Part shown: one piece after another, positions 11,601 through 23,600 of the stretch
How the letters are laid out: each line of letters starts with the position of its first letter
How positions within the stretch are numbered: the stretch's first letter is position 1
Source: Branchiostoma floridae
Taxonomy: Eukaryota; Chordata; Leptocardii; Amphioxiformes; Branchiostomatidae
NCBI RefSeq assembly: GCF_000003815.2
Contig: NC_049993.1
Coordinates: 9,853,050 to 9,917,049, forward strand
DNA: 64,000 bases
Direction: 5' to 3'
Translations under genes and position numbers: made by a program
Notes under the pieces: generated by a model
What the model was told of the DNA's origin: nothing
Databases searched by the model: none
Seen by the model: only the letters and a program-made list of their open reading frames with translations

Positions 11601-14600
11601 ACCAGACTGAGTGTAATATGCCAGTGCAGGGAGCTAACAGACTTTAAAGTTAGCTTGATTCTGAAACATCAAATTTCCACCTCATTGTGCAACTTTTGTA
11701 GTGGTTACATATCTTGATACAACCTTTAGAAAGCTGTATAATGATATAAAGGAGTACCAGTTGGATAAACCAGTGAGAAATTATTGAAAACTGTTGTCTG
11801 TATTTTCTCACAACCATGAAGCTACATCTTCAATCCCATTGAACATATAACATGCCAATGTTCATCTTGTACCTTGATATCATGTTTTGTCTATATTCAG
11901 GCTGGTACCACCAAAGCTGTTCCGGGAGTGGACCCAGCTGTTCATCGAGGGCCATCCGTTGTACGAGGAAAGGGTAAGAACTTCTGGACTGGAATCACTA
12001 CGAGGGTTCTCCTCAGAATTTTTTAGTATAGTGGAGGGGCTGGCAAAAATAAACAAAACCAATGCGCTGCGCTTTTATGAAAATGGGTTCATTTTGCAAT
12101 GATAGAGGGTGTCAAATACTACATGTATAATATATCATAGTGATTCCTTTGTTGTGAAGTGGCAAAACTATTGTTTTGATCATTGGCCATTCACAAGTTT
12201 TTGCAGACAATGCCAACTGGAAAAGTGATGCCACTTGGCACAAAAATCTGTGAATTTTCATTTATATTAGCAAAACTTTAGCCAAGAAAATAGGGAAGAA
12301 ACACACTAAATTTCAAAAGTAGTATAGTGGAGCTGGGCTAGGAGTATAGTGGAGGACGTCCGTTATTCCATCCTCTAGGGAGGACTCTGACTACGATAAC
12401 CATAAATTTGCACCAATGGTGCATGTAGTCCTGTAGTTAATGACCCTACAACAAGCAGGTTGGTAGTTAAAAAGATGGTATTGTTGCCACTTCTTAAGAC
12501 AGGAATTAATGCTGTGGTCTACTGTCCATTGTAGAGAAAAAGCTAGGGGAATATTGCCAGTATAACAAGTCCATATATGTTTATGGTTTATCTCCAAAGT
12601 TTCATGCCTGGGTATGACTAGATAAGCTTTGGCCAGAATACCCTAACTGTTGTCAATTCTTCTTTATCCCCATTTCTGCTCCAGCACATGGCGCAGGATT
12701 CTCCAATAAGGGTAAACTCCTCTACGTCAGCTTGGGTGCTGGGTTGAGGTTAACATAAGAGAGAGCAAGCTAATAGATAGTGCATGAATTGCTCAGGTTT
12801 TAAAAGTATATCCGGTGCCTCTGTCATTGGTCAGGAACTGATTACAGTTAACGCCAGTTTACCTTTATTCGCGGGTAACCTAAATCCGTCTGTGGTCTTT
12901 TAAAACGTGGAATTGAGGGATATCAAGTTGGAGTTGGTTTTAAACTGCTTTATTTTGAAAATATTGCAACTTGAAAACACCGTTCTTTGACTTGATATTC
13001 CTAAATACCATATTTTTTAACTACAACGGATAAAGGCTACTCCGCGGATATAGGTGAACTAGCATTACTGGTCAATTCTTTTTAAAGGAACTAGCAAAAC
13101 TGTCTACATGTAACGCTAGTTCACCTTTATCCGCAGGGTAACCTATATCCGTTGCTTTAAAAAATGGGTATTTAGGGGTATCAAGTTGACGGATGATAGT
13201 TTCAAACTACAATAGTTTGAACATATTACAACTTGAAATCACTGTCCGTTGACATGATACACCTTCATACCTTGTGGATAAACACAACAAATAAAGGTTA
13301 CCCTGCGGGTAAAGGTGAAGTAGCGTTACTTCAAGATTAAAAGGTTCAGACGTCTTTAAGTCTTAGAAGGTAATGATCACAGATAATCATGAAAGCCACA
13401 CTGATTCTATAACATCTTAAGTCCAAAGAAACACAAATGATGAAGAAATCTTCAACTTTCCTCTGTTGTACACAGGACCCCACAGCAGAGGGCAGCGAGC
13501 CCACACCGGAGCAGATTATTGAAATGGAGAAGCAGAAACTCCTGAATGATGGAGATTTCAAGGAGTATAAGGTAGGTCATCATCATGATCATAAAAAATT
13601 ATACCTTTGTATTAACAAGAAAAAAAACTTTTAAAAAAATCTTCACGGCACCTTTAGTATCATTCCACACTAAAAATTACACACACAACATCTTCAACAT
13701 TTGCTGATAATAAAAGTCTTTGCTAATTGTTGAATCATTTCAAATGTGTTAAAAAGCCTTTGCTTGACTTAACGTAGCCAACATCTTGTGATACAATGAG
13801 AGTGTCTAAAAAACATTCTCATAATTCCACCAGGTGTCATTATACCGCCACCTCAAAAAATGTTGTTATAGAGGCCTTCTCAAGATTGTCTTCAACACCT
13901 AAATATCCTATTTGTATTACATATAAGATATTTAACATTCGATGTTCAAGACGATCTTGGGAAGACCTCTATACTAACGTTTTTTTGAGGTGGCGGTATA
14001 ATGACACCTGGTGGAATTATGAGAATGTATGTTACATACTAGTAACAAAATGTGCTACTTACACAAATAGTAAAGAATATAAGGTTTTGTGAAGGAAATA
14101 CAGTCAAACCTGTCTATAGCGGCCACTCAACGGACCGGACAAATATGGCGCCTATAGACAGGTGGCCTCTGTATAGAGGTGGCAACTTGTAGATAAAATA
14201 CCCAAGGGACCGACAAAAAGTGGCCACTATGGACAGGTGGCCCCTCTGTAGAGGTGGCCCCTAATACAGGTTTGACTGTACAATCCTTTAAAGATTTGAA
14301 TTTTGCTCCAACAGGAGATGATGGGTGAGTGGGAGCCTCCTGATGGTTCAGAAATCAACAACGAGAAGAACAACAACGTGGTGGGACACATCGTGCAGAG
14401 GATCTTCAACATTGTTTCTCCCCCAAAGGTGGGAATCATTTAGAGATAACAGATTATGTTTCTCCTTTTTAAAAAAAATTTATTACATGAAAGAATTGGC
14501 TCAACTTATTTATTGAGGTAGCAAAGATCCAAATTATCATATCAACTTTTGGGCATTAAGGGCATTTAGTTTACCTAAATGAGTTAAACTCAAATGCCTT

Positions 14601-17600
14601 TAATCCCCAAAAGTTGATATGATAATTTGAGGTAGTCAGCTTATAATGAGACAATATTTTCATAATTCATAGTATCACAAAATGCCTGTCGTTCACTTTA
14701 TATTCGAATTTTTGTAGTGCAATTACTGACAATACAAAGTTATCAAACTGTGGAAAAAAAAAGATGGTAATAGTAAAGGTTACAATGTCTATGAGTATGA
14801 AGCTAATCTGAGATTACTGTAAATGCAGAAATGTTCGCGGTGGATTAATGTTCGCGGTTTTCTCGGTAACCGAACGTTTTTCTATTATGGTATTAGACTG
14901 CAGTCTATGGTGTAACCGCGAACTCAAATCCACCGCAAAAAGTCCTTTTTCCCGCTACCGCGAAATTAAATCCCCGCGAACTTAAATGCATTTACTGTAT
15001 TCCAGAATGGTTGTCCAATAAAGTGCACTTGATGTTCACCTGTGTTCCTTTGTCCACAGCCACCGCCCCCTCCCCCAGAGTTTCCCCCCTTCCCTGTGCG
15101 AGCGTGTGCTGTCGGCAAGCTGTTTGGCGGCAAGTCTTCAGCTCTCAGGATACTTGCAGAGAGTGAGTACAATAACATGTGGTAACAGGCATATACCTGG
15201 TAGATACAAAATTCATCTTTGATAGAAGCATTAGAGCTTAAAAGCTGTACTTGATAGCTTGTCTTGTGAAGAAATGCAAGGCATATTACTCTGTATAGTT
15301 GATCTTAAGACTAAAGATTGCACAACAGTATGCCCTGTCCTTGGTGCTGAAAACCATACACAATGCTAGTTCACCCTTCCGTGGAGTATCTTATGTCTGT
15401 TACTCTAACAAAACAGGTTATTTAGGGATGTCAAGTCAACAGATATGATAGATGGAAAAAGAATAAGTTAATTGTTGTCATAGCAGCCATATTATGCAAT
15501 TCATTGTGTTATGATATCAATGGGTAGACATTGCATTTTTGATACAAGACTTTTTGTGCTTCGTGTTTACACTATTTTATTTTGCCCTTATGCACTAACA
15601 AGGAGAATTAGGAGGTTTGTGCACACTTCATTTATATGCTGCTTTACCTTACACCCTTCTCATGCATAACCTGATAATAATACTTGCAAAATAAATTCTC
15701 TCAAAAACCTTTACTGTCAAGGAATTAAGTACCAGGTAACTTTATGATCATCAAAAGCAGCCGGTAAATGATTTATTTTTTCCTTGATTTATCATAATAC
15801 ATGTACAAGCCTTGCTGAAAACCAATGATTTGCTACAACAAGTAACATTCATTGGCCACATTTCAACAATTTCAAAGCAAAAGCGATCATTTTGTGTTCC
15901 TGTCTTGTAGGCCATCGTCTGGCAGTGCTGTCTCCAGATCAGCTGGTCACAGAGGCAGTGGAAGCCTTCAAGAATGGAGAAGTGCTGGAGGATGTCACGC
16001 CTTCAACGGTACTTTTTTTCCCACACTGGAGAAAATCTATGTTTATTCATAACAAACTCAAGACAATTTGTAATTCGGGGTCCAAAAGTTCTTTGATGTG
16101 ATGAATTTGATGCTCATGAGAATAAAACTGTTGAAAAAGAAATGTAGCAAATTTGTTATGACAGTACATGTTTGTACCACCCTACCAACTTTGATTACAT
16201 AACTCTTAGTATAGAATCCTTGTGTGATTGTACACCAATTACCAAATACAGAAGATAACGTTATGTAATGCCAACCATTTGTCTGTTTTGCAATATTATG
16301 GTGCATTGTGAATTAATAACTATTTCATCAATCTACAGTCAGATGAGGTGTTTGAGGAGGTGCAGGCAGCAACAGAAGTCACGCCGGCAACCGTACTGTC
16401 CGACAAGCCAGAAGGGGCGGTTCCTGCACAGGAATCTGTGCCAGGTGAGTTAACTTAGACCATTGATGGTTGATCTCGTGTCAAAAATGTCTAAAACTAA
16501 AAGACTTATTTGAGCAGTTTAAACTCTGAATTTGATAATTATGATGGAAACTGTACCAGTGACCACCCTAGCATAAGGGTCACCGGATCATTATCTCTGT
16601 TGTTTTCTTTTTTAATGGGTTTATTGAAAACAAGGCTATTTGACCGCTTATAGGCATTGGACTAAGGTGAGGGATGGTGGAAATTATCATGCAAGTAGAT
16701 AGCAGTGAACATTGGTTTTGAAGGCTTGAAGATTATATACTGAAGTATATTGAGTGAGTTTCATAGTTTGGCAGTCGGAGGAAAGAAACTGTTGCTGTAG
16801 CCTCTTGTGGCCTCTTTTTGATGGTCACTTCTTTTGCTGTAGACCCAAGCATTAGAAGCATGTGTATTTTCTTCGTGCCCTTGCTTGGTGACTTGACAGG
16901 TTTTACAGTAATATGAGAATTTGTGCCGTGTGTTATCTGTACAGGTATAACCCCCCAGCCCAGTGTGACAACAGTAGTGGAACCTGCCACTCCTGAATCC
17001 TCTGAGAAGAAGGCTGCCTCTGCCAGGCAAGATGGGGAGGACCAAGGTACGTTATGAGCTCTTTTCTTTGCAATCTGCAGGTAAATCTTTTTGTATTCAG
17101 GCAGTGCTAGTCATGTTTTGATCAAGAATTGAGACTGCTCTATTTACAATGTATCTTAAGCTCTGTGAATATGCCCACAATGTGTTCTGGCCTCCCCTGT
17201 GTGTCTGGATTCGTAAAAAAGAAATTCAATGCTTGTATCATAATACTGCATGTCAGCGCTCTCAATGTCAACTTTACTTGGATATCCTCTATGAAATGTC
17301 ACAGCACATGTCCATATTCCAGCTGTGGATAACAGGGAATATTTCTCCATATTGTAAATGAGGAGACTCTTTTCCCCCACTATCTACAGTAGACAATGTC
17401 CAGAAAAGAAGGCTCTGTAAGCCTTGAAATGAAGGTCTCCAATTACAGTAGAAGCCAGTTAATTGCACAACAGATTATGCACACTTCTGTTAAGCGGCTT
17501 CTACTGTATTAGGTGAAATAAATCTTGCTTGCCCCTAATACAGTAGTCTATTGTTGCTCTCTTCAGAAGGAGAAAAGCTTCCCTTGTCTGGCAGCGCCAC

Positions 17601-20600
17601 TCCCCTGGGTGAGTCCGGTGGTCTCAGTCCTCGGAGCAGTGTTAGGAAATCTAGCGCCAGGAAGAGCGACAGTTCACACCCTGAGGTATGGGTGGTTGTT
17701 TTCTTGTTTGCTCTAGTCTTTATTCATTCATTAAAAATGCTGACCTTAGATTGTATGTAACAGATATCAATCAGTTGTCAAATGCATGTGTAATGTAATA
17801 TTTTCTATAATTAGGATTTCATACTTTCTCTGCCTTAAGGTATTGAAAAGTCCTCTGACTTTAAATGGCATTTTGAATAGGAATGTCCTGAAAGCATCCT
17901 AGTCTATCTTAAAATGTCTTGAAATAACTTTTGAAATTTATTGTCCAGCATGCAGTATTTTTACTTACTTCATTTTTGACTTGATTTTAGCATACTTGAA
18001 TAATGATACTGCACAATTTCTGAAGCTTCATTACATTAAGAGCACCTTACTACATCAAGTTTCCTGGTAGAATTCTCACCAAGAGGGTCTGCTACAGTCA
18101 GTCACATGTGTGTGTTTTTTTCTCCCAAAAAAATCAGCCCACCACCAGAGCTAAGCTGGGTTCCAAGGCCATCAAGTCTCTGAGGAGGGGCAAGTCTGTG
18201 GACGACCAGATCCTGGTGGACATCGTCATTGATGCGATCAGGTAGGACAAAAGCAATATTGTCAAACTGTACCTAATATTTCTGTCATGTTTATAGTCTT
18301 CCTGTAAAAAATTGCACATGGCATGCAGCCACTCTGTCATTGATAGAACAACTAATTGTGATGGAGAGTGAAGATTGGTCTATTTGGTGAAGTCCTGTGA
18401 AAGACTCATGTACACAGTCTTTCACAGGACAATGAGTTTAACACTTGTTGCCACAGAATATACATTCATATTGTCCCACATCTAATTAACGTGCCATTCA
18501 GCACTAGGGACAGGGCCACATGTGTTGCTGATGTGTTAATTTAGGCACATGTCTGTTGTAATTTTTCTCAGTTTTTTTTTACTCCATAACGTTATATGTC
18601 ATGTCCCTTCCTGTCCTACCAGTCTTGTTGGTGCGTCATTCAGCACCAGGGACAGGATCAAATTTTGGGTTGGTTTATCATTCAGCACCAAGGACAGGGC
18701 CACATGTCTTGTTAGTGTGTCACTGGGGGACAGGGACACCAGTCTTGGTGTGTAATTCAGCACCAGGGACAGGGACTCATGTCTTGTTGGTGTGTCACTC
18801 GGGGACAGGGACACCAGTCTTGTTGGTGTGTAATTCAGCACGAGGGACAGGGGTAACAGTCTTGTTGGAGTGTCATTCAGCACCAGGGACAGGGACTCAT
18901 GTCTTGTTGGTGTGTGAATGTACATGTATACACACATCTACACTAGATTCTTTAGTAATTTTCCTCCTTACATGTAATGTTCCTTTCCCTCCTGTCCCAG
19001 ACGGCTACCCGAGGGAACAGGCTGGGTGCTGGATGGTTTCCCCATGACTCTGCAACAGGGGAAGCTGCTAGAAAAGGCTCTGACTGGAGCCGAACCGTCA
19101 GCATCTGGCAGCAAGGTTTCCGCCACTACCAGGAAGGTAAGAACTATGACTATGTCATACCTGGCTGATGATAGATTTTGATGTACTTGTAGGTATTGAA
19201 GACCAGTGCAATATCACCCAGGTGTCAGGAAAACAATTTCTGCAAAAAAACCAAATGGGGTTGCAACGTTTACCATGGCAATAGCTCATGCATCTTGGAT
19301 ATCTTCCTAACTATTCCTGTGATTATTATCTACAAATCTTGCGATGAACGTGACAGTGAGTTTGTCCCCTGACGAGCTCGCCTGCCCCAAAAATGAACTA
19401 AAAACTTTTGGCCTTGTTGTCTTCGAATGCACTGTTATGGAAGCCTTTTTAAAAATGTGTGAAACACGTGGATGTCTGAAGTGTGCATACTTCGGAAATT
19501 ACTGTTGCTGCGCTAGTGGATCACCAAAAAATTTATCATTTGGCGGTATAAGTATTACTGGCAGTGTTATGCCAATAGATGTTAAGTGGCTGAGGGAGCA
19601 TCTAAAAATGAGTTGACTTGGAAAATTGACAGAATCCTTCAGCTTGTTAGTGAGCTAGCCATCTCTTCTCCACAAGTACAGTTGTGTTACTCTCATTCTC
19701 AAGGTCACAATGCAACATTTCTTTCCCTCAGATATCCAAAAAGTCTTCCCTTGCCCTTGACCCCAACCCTGGTAAGGAGCCCCCCTCCCCCCCGCCGGGC
19801 ATTGATGTGGTCATCCTGTTTGACATTCCTGATGACGTTGCTCTGAAAAGGGCTGCAGGCAGATCATGTAAGTTCACTTGAGTTTGGTAAATATTAGGAA
19901 TGAATGATGTACATGTCATGTAGGAAAAATGCAGTATGTCCTCTAACAATTTTGAAAGGAAATATCATCAAGACTGTGAACACAATTCAGTCAATTGTCA
20001 ATTGATATTACCAGAAAATAATGCGCCCAAAGGACAGATTACTAATTAAAAGTTTTCACTCAGCAATTTTAGTTTGATTCCATATTAGGGCTGTCTCAGG
20101 ACCTGTCCTTCCATCCCAGGATGGAAATTTGCTTGTTGTGACCAAAACAAATTCCTTCAGTCCGTTGAGAAAATCTGAACTTCATGAAAATGTATTTTCC
20201 CAGGCTTGAAATGACAGATTTAACATTATGGCAAATTAACAATGAGTGAAACAGAAACAATTTTAAAGCTCAGTAAGGAGACAGCCATGTTCCAAATATA
20301 TTCAAACTTGACAGTTATGTGGTTTAATCTTCCCTATTTCCCCAGATGCCCCCCAAGCTGACCAGCAGTACCAGCAGGAGTTTAACCCCCCTCCCGAGGG
20401 CAGTCAGACCGGGCTGGGGAAGACGGAGAAGGTGATCCCTGTGGAGGACCCTGCACACGACCAGGAACAGGTGCAGCACAGGTAAACACATCCTGCTGCA
20501 CACCTGGGTTTAAAGCAGGGTTCTAGCCAACATCCGTCATTCCGTCTTTTGAAGGAATTTAACTGTTGACCTGGATCGGATATATAGCTTATGATTGTGA

Positions 20601-23600
20601 TTTATCTGTCTTTCATGTTTCAGTTGTACTTATATGTTCAAATGTGTTTGTCTACTTATTTTCTCTGTAATTTGTTTTTATCTCCTTGTATACGGATGTA
20701 TTATGTGAAACTTTATGTATATGTGGAACTGGGCCCTATTGAAAACCAGTTTATCAAAATTGAATAGGCCACCCAGGCGTTTGAAAATAAACAAACAAAC
20801 AAACAAACAAACAAACAAACAAACAAACAAACAAACAAATTTGGACACTGGGGACGGACAAAATTTTGCACTGACAAAAATCAGCATGCAAAGATATTGA
20901 TTGAACCAAGCGGAGTCTACCAGCAAAATCAGGTTTCAAAATTTTCCTGAGGGAGCATGCCCCCTGACCCCTTTGGACCGCCGCGAATTGGACAGGATTT
21001 CTATTCAAAATGAAGGGGACGACTAAAGCACTGGTTTATGGTCCACTGCTCTTTTCAATGCTCTTATAATCCATACCTTTACCCTCACCTCGTATTGTGT
21101 ATACTTTAAAATGTCTAAGAAAGTTACTATAGTCAGTTTTTTTTTTCCTTTAGGTTTTATGGTCACACTTTTCAAGACCCAACAAAGGTAGACAAATAAG
21201 CCTTCTTCCTTCTATCTGGTAAAATGTTGTTAATGTACTCGTTTGTTTCTTGTTTTGTCAAACCAGGATCACAGGTTTCCATGATGCCTGGTCCAAGCTG
21301 GAGAAGCTGTTTACAAAGATGGGGATCCTGTCACGAGTGGACGCTGACATGGAACAAGCAGAGGTGGTGAATGAAGTGGAGAGGGTTCTGCAACATACTT
21401 TGGACAAGGTACATGACTCTGGACACTTGCACTGTTCTGGAGCAAACTAAAATTAACTCGTACTGCATTTGATTCAACCCTCTTATAAAATAATGCCCTA
21501 TTCTATCAAATTAAGTGAATGCATGAAATACTCACTCTCATTTCTCTGCTGAATATATACTAGTTATGATATTTTCCTTTCAATGACATTTATCATACAG
21601 TGTTATTAGTTGTCAAATAGTGTTTAAAAGATATGCTTTCACTGGCCATCTTTACAGTCAGAACTTCTACAGTATAAAACAGCTTCTAGGGGTTAGAATT
21701 GACCTTTGATATTCCTTCATGTCCGGTAAACTCAGCTGCAGAATAAGGACAAACCCCCAGAGATTGTGAAAAACAAGCCAACTGACATTCCTCCCCTGAA
21801 AGTTAAACCAGAGATAGAACTAGTTATCATCTAATACGTAAATGTTTAACCATACTGGGATGTCTGTCTAACAGTTTAATGTACATTCTCAGCTCCAGAA
21901 CAAAGACAAACCCCCAGAGATTGTGGAAGACAAAGCGACTGACATCCCTCCCTGGAGGTTAAACCAGAGATAGAACTAGAACATATATATCATATAATAC
22001 GTAAATGTTTAACCATACTGGGATGTCTGTCTAACAGTTTAATGTACATTCTCAGCTCCAGAACAAAGACAAACCCCCGGAGATAGTGGAAGACAAAGCG
22101 ACTGACATCCCTCCCTTGGAGGTCCCACCAGAGATGAAGGACGGACCCTCACAGCCGCCCTCCAAGCAGGGGTCACGTGCGGGCTCTGCTCGACCTTCCT
22201 CATCGAAGAAGGACGCAAGATCACGATCTGGTACTATCATAACTGTGTTCAGAAATTGTTTTATTCTATATATAAATTACATGGTATGCCCTTTAATGTT
22301 GATATTTATGAAAAATGTTGCTCTGGCATATTTGAATTCTATTGCAATCTGATACACGGTGGATTTAGTTTTTGGTTTTGCATCAAATCAGCCTTTAAGG
22401 CTATATTTTGAGTCTTGATTATTAAGACTTCCATACTTTTTTTTTCATGAATACTGGACAATTTGTTTCTAGCAGCTCAAAGTCAAATCCCAACTTGCAT
22501 TGAACCTTTAAAATCTAATTATTCAAAGCTTATGAATAAGACTGTATTTAACTCTTCTTTGTCACAACTGTAGAATTAGTATTGTGCTCTCTCACGTAAC
22601 ATTATGCTGAATATTGATTTTTCACCTTAATCTTTCCAGCCTCCCCGAAGGGTCGAAAGTCGCCCAAAGGTTCGGCAAGGGACCGGTCAGGATCACCCAG
22701 CAAGAAGAAAGACAAGCTGGAGGCTCGCGAGAGCAAGTCACGCGACCGGTCCCGTAGTGGCTCCGCAAAGCGGGGAGGGTCTGGGAAGAAGGGAAAGTAA
22801 GTGAAACTCATTTGTATCAAGTCCACTAAGGCTTTGTTTTTTTATTTTACTTCGCAGAGACATCCAATGGCGCTAGGAAACTGCCTCTGTACTCAACCGT
22901 CACCATCAGGAAAACACCAGTCTCTGAACCAGAACCAGTAACTGTAACAGTTGTATCTTTAGCTTAGCTTTAACTTCCCTACTGCATTAGGTATGCACGT
23001 CTTTTAAAGTGACGTTGGAATAGACAATGATGCAGAAAAAAGTTTTCTGATTTGTTTCTAATTTCTTCCAACAGGAAGACACCAGTCCCTGAGCCAGAAC
23101 CAGAGCCGGATGAGGAGCCCACGGGACCGCCGCCTCCCCAGCCGGGGTCCGAGGAATGGGAGTACGTCAGCGAACCCATCACGGAGGTATGGATAACTTT
23201 CCTGTACCATTGTTATTAAAAGATATTGTAAGCAACAACCTGATCATTTAAGGATGTATTGTAATTCACTTTGTCTTCTCGGTACCAAACTGTCACGGTC
23301 TGAGAAAATTTAACTTGTTCTCGGAACTAAATGTTCATTGTCGTGGCAAGTGCACATAAAAAAAGTCTGTGAATTATTTGTTATCAGTAATGATAAGTTC
23401 ATGTTACAGTCGTCACCGTGAAAACCGTGAACATAATAGCACATTGAAAAAATCAGGAATTACAGTATGTGCTGAATTTACAGTTTTGTAATACTATATA
23501 TTTTTCTGACGACTACTGAAGTTGGGGATAAAATTCCTGTAACATTGTTGTAGTTAAACTAGTGCACCTTAATCTGCTGAGTAAGCTATGTCTGTTGTGT

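Larger units (their letters stand above)
5964..14428 (+). other. SPEF2: SPEF2 exons 5-16: charged coiled-coil region
   Basis: Exons: 5964-6181, 6935-7028, 7576-7725, 8377-8508, 8931-9049, 9462-9531, 9874-9894, 11019-11206, 11901-11973, 12685-12711, 13476-13571, 14315-14428 (to about residue 572). The sequence is rich in Arg, Glu, Lys and Gln with long helical heptads such as KARMARQKQTELLAKLR (exon 5) and QEERRIAVQLLQARHEKDII (exon 9). The stretch around AAERAEQRYRKHYDMCMEV and FGEYRELTEKLVPPKLFREW (exons 12-13) is diagnostic for SPEF2. Exons 11 (WLLEQKR) and 14 (HMAQDSPIR) are tiny, in frame and flanked by good splice sites, but they have no clear match in the human protein as I remember it, so they may be lineage-specific or alternative. 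Confidence 0.85.
15060..21408 (+). other. SPEF2: SPEF2 exons 17-26: adenylate-kinase-like domain
   Basis: Exons: 15060-15162, 15911-16008, 16339-16444, 16945-17046, 17567-17685, 18138-18241, 19001-19136, 19732-19867, 20346-20481, 21267-21408 (about residues 573-966). Exon 17 gives a Walker A match, GKLFGGKS. Exons 22-23 give DQILVDIVIDAIRRLPEGTG followed by WVLDGFPMTLQQGKLLEKAL, the nucleoside-kinase core with its DGFP motif. Exon 24 gives DVVILFDIPDDVALKRAAGR, the strand and Arg-containing helix preceding the lid. Acidic and Ser/Pro-rich linkers (exons 19-21) are inserted between these blocks, as in SPEF2/CPC1. Whether the kinase is active cannot be judged; the usual GxPGSGKGT loop is replaced by a Ser-containing variant. 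Confidence 0.88.

Noticed and set aside
18599-19047. Open frames of 112 and 148 codons rich in HSAPGTG or LSLVLND repeats
   Set aside because: They are read-through of the minisatellite on both strands; the same happens at 33281-33661.
20678-21008. NKQT/CLFV repeat proteins near 20800
   Set aside because: Translations of the (CAAA)n run in SPEF2 intron 25.
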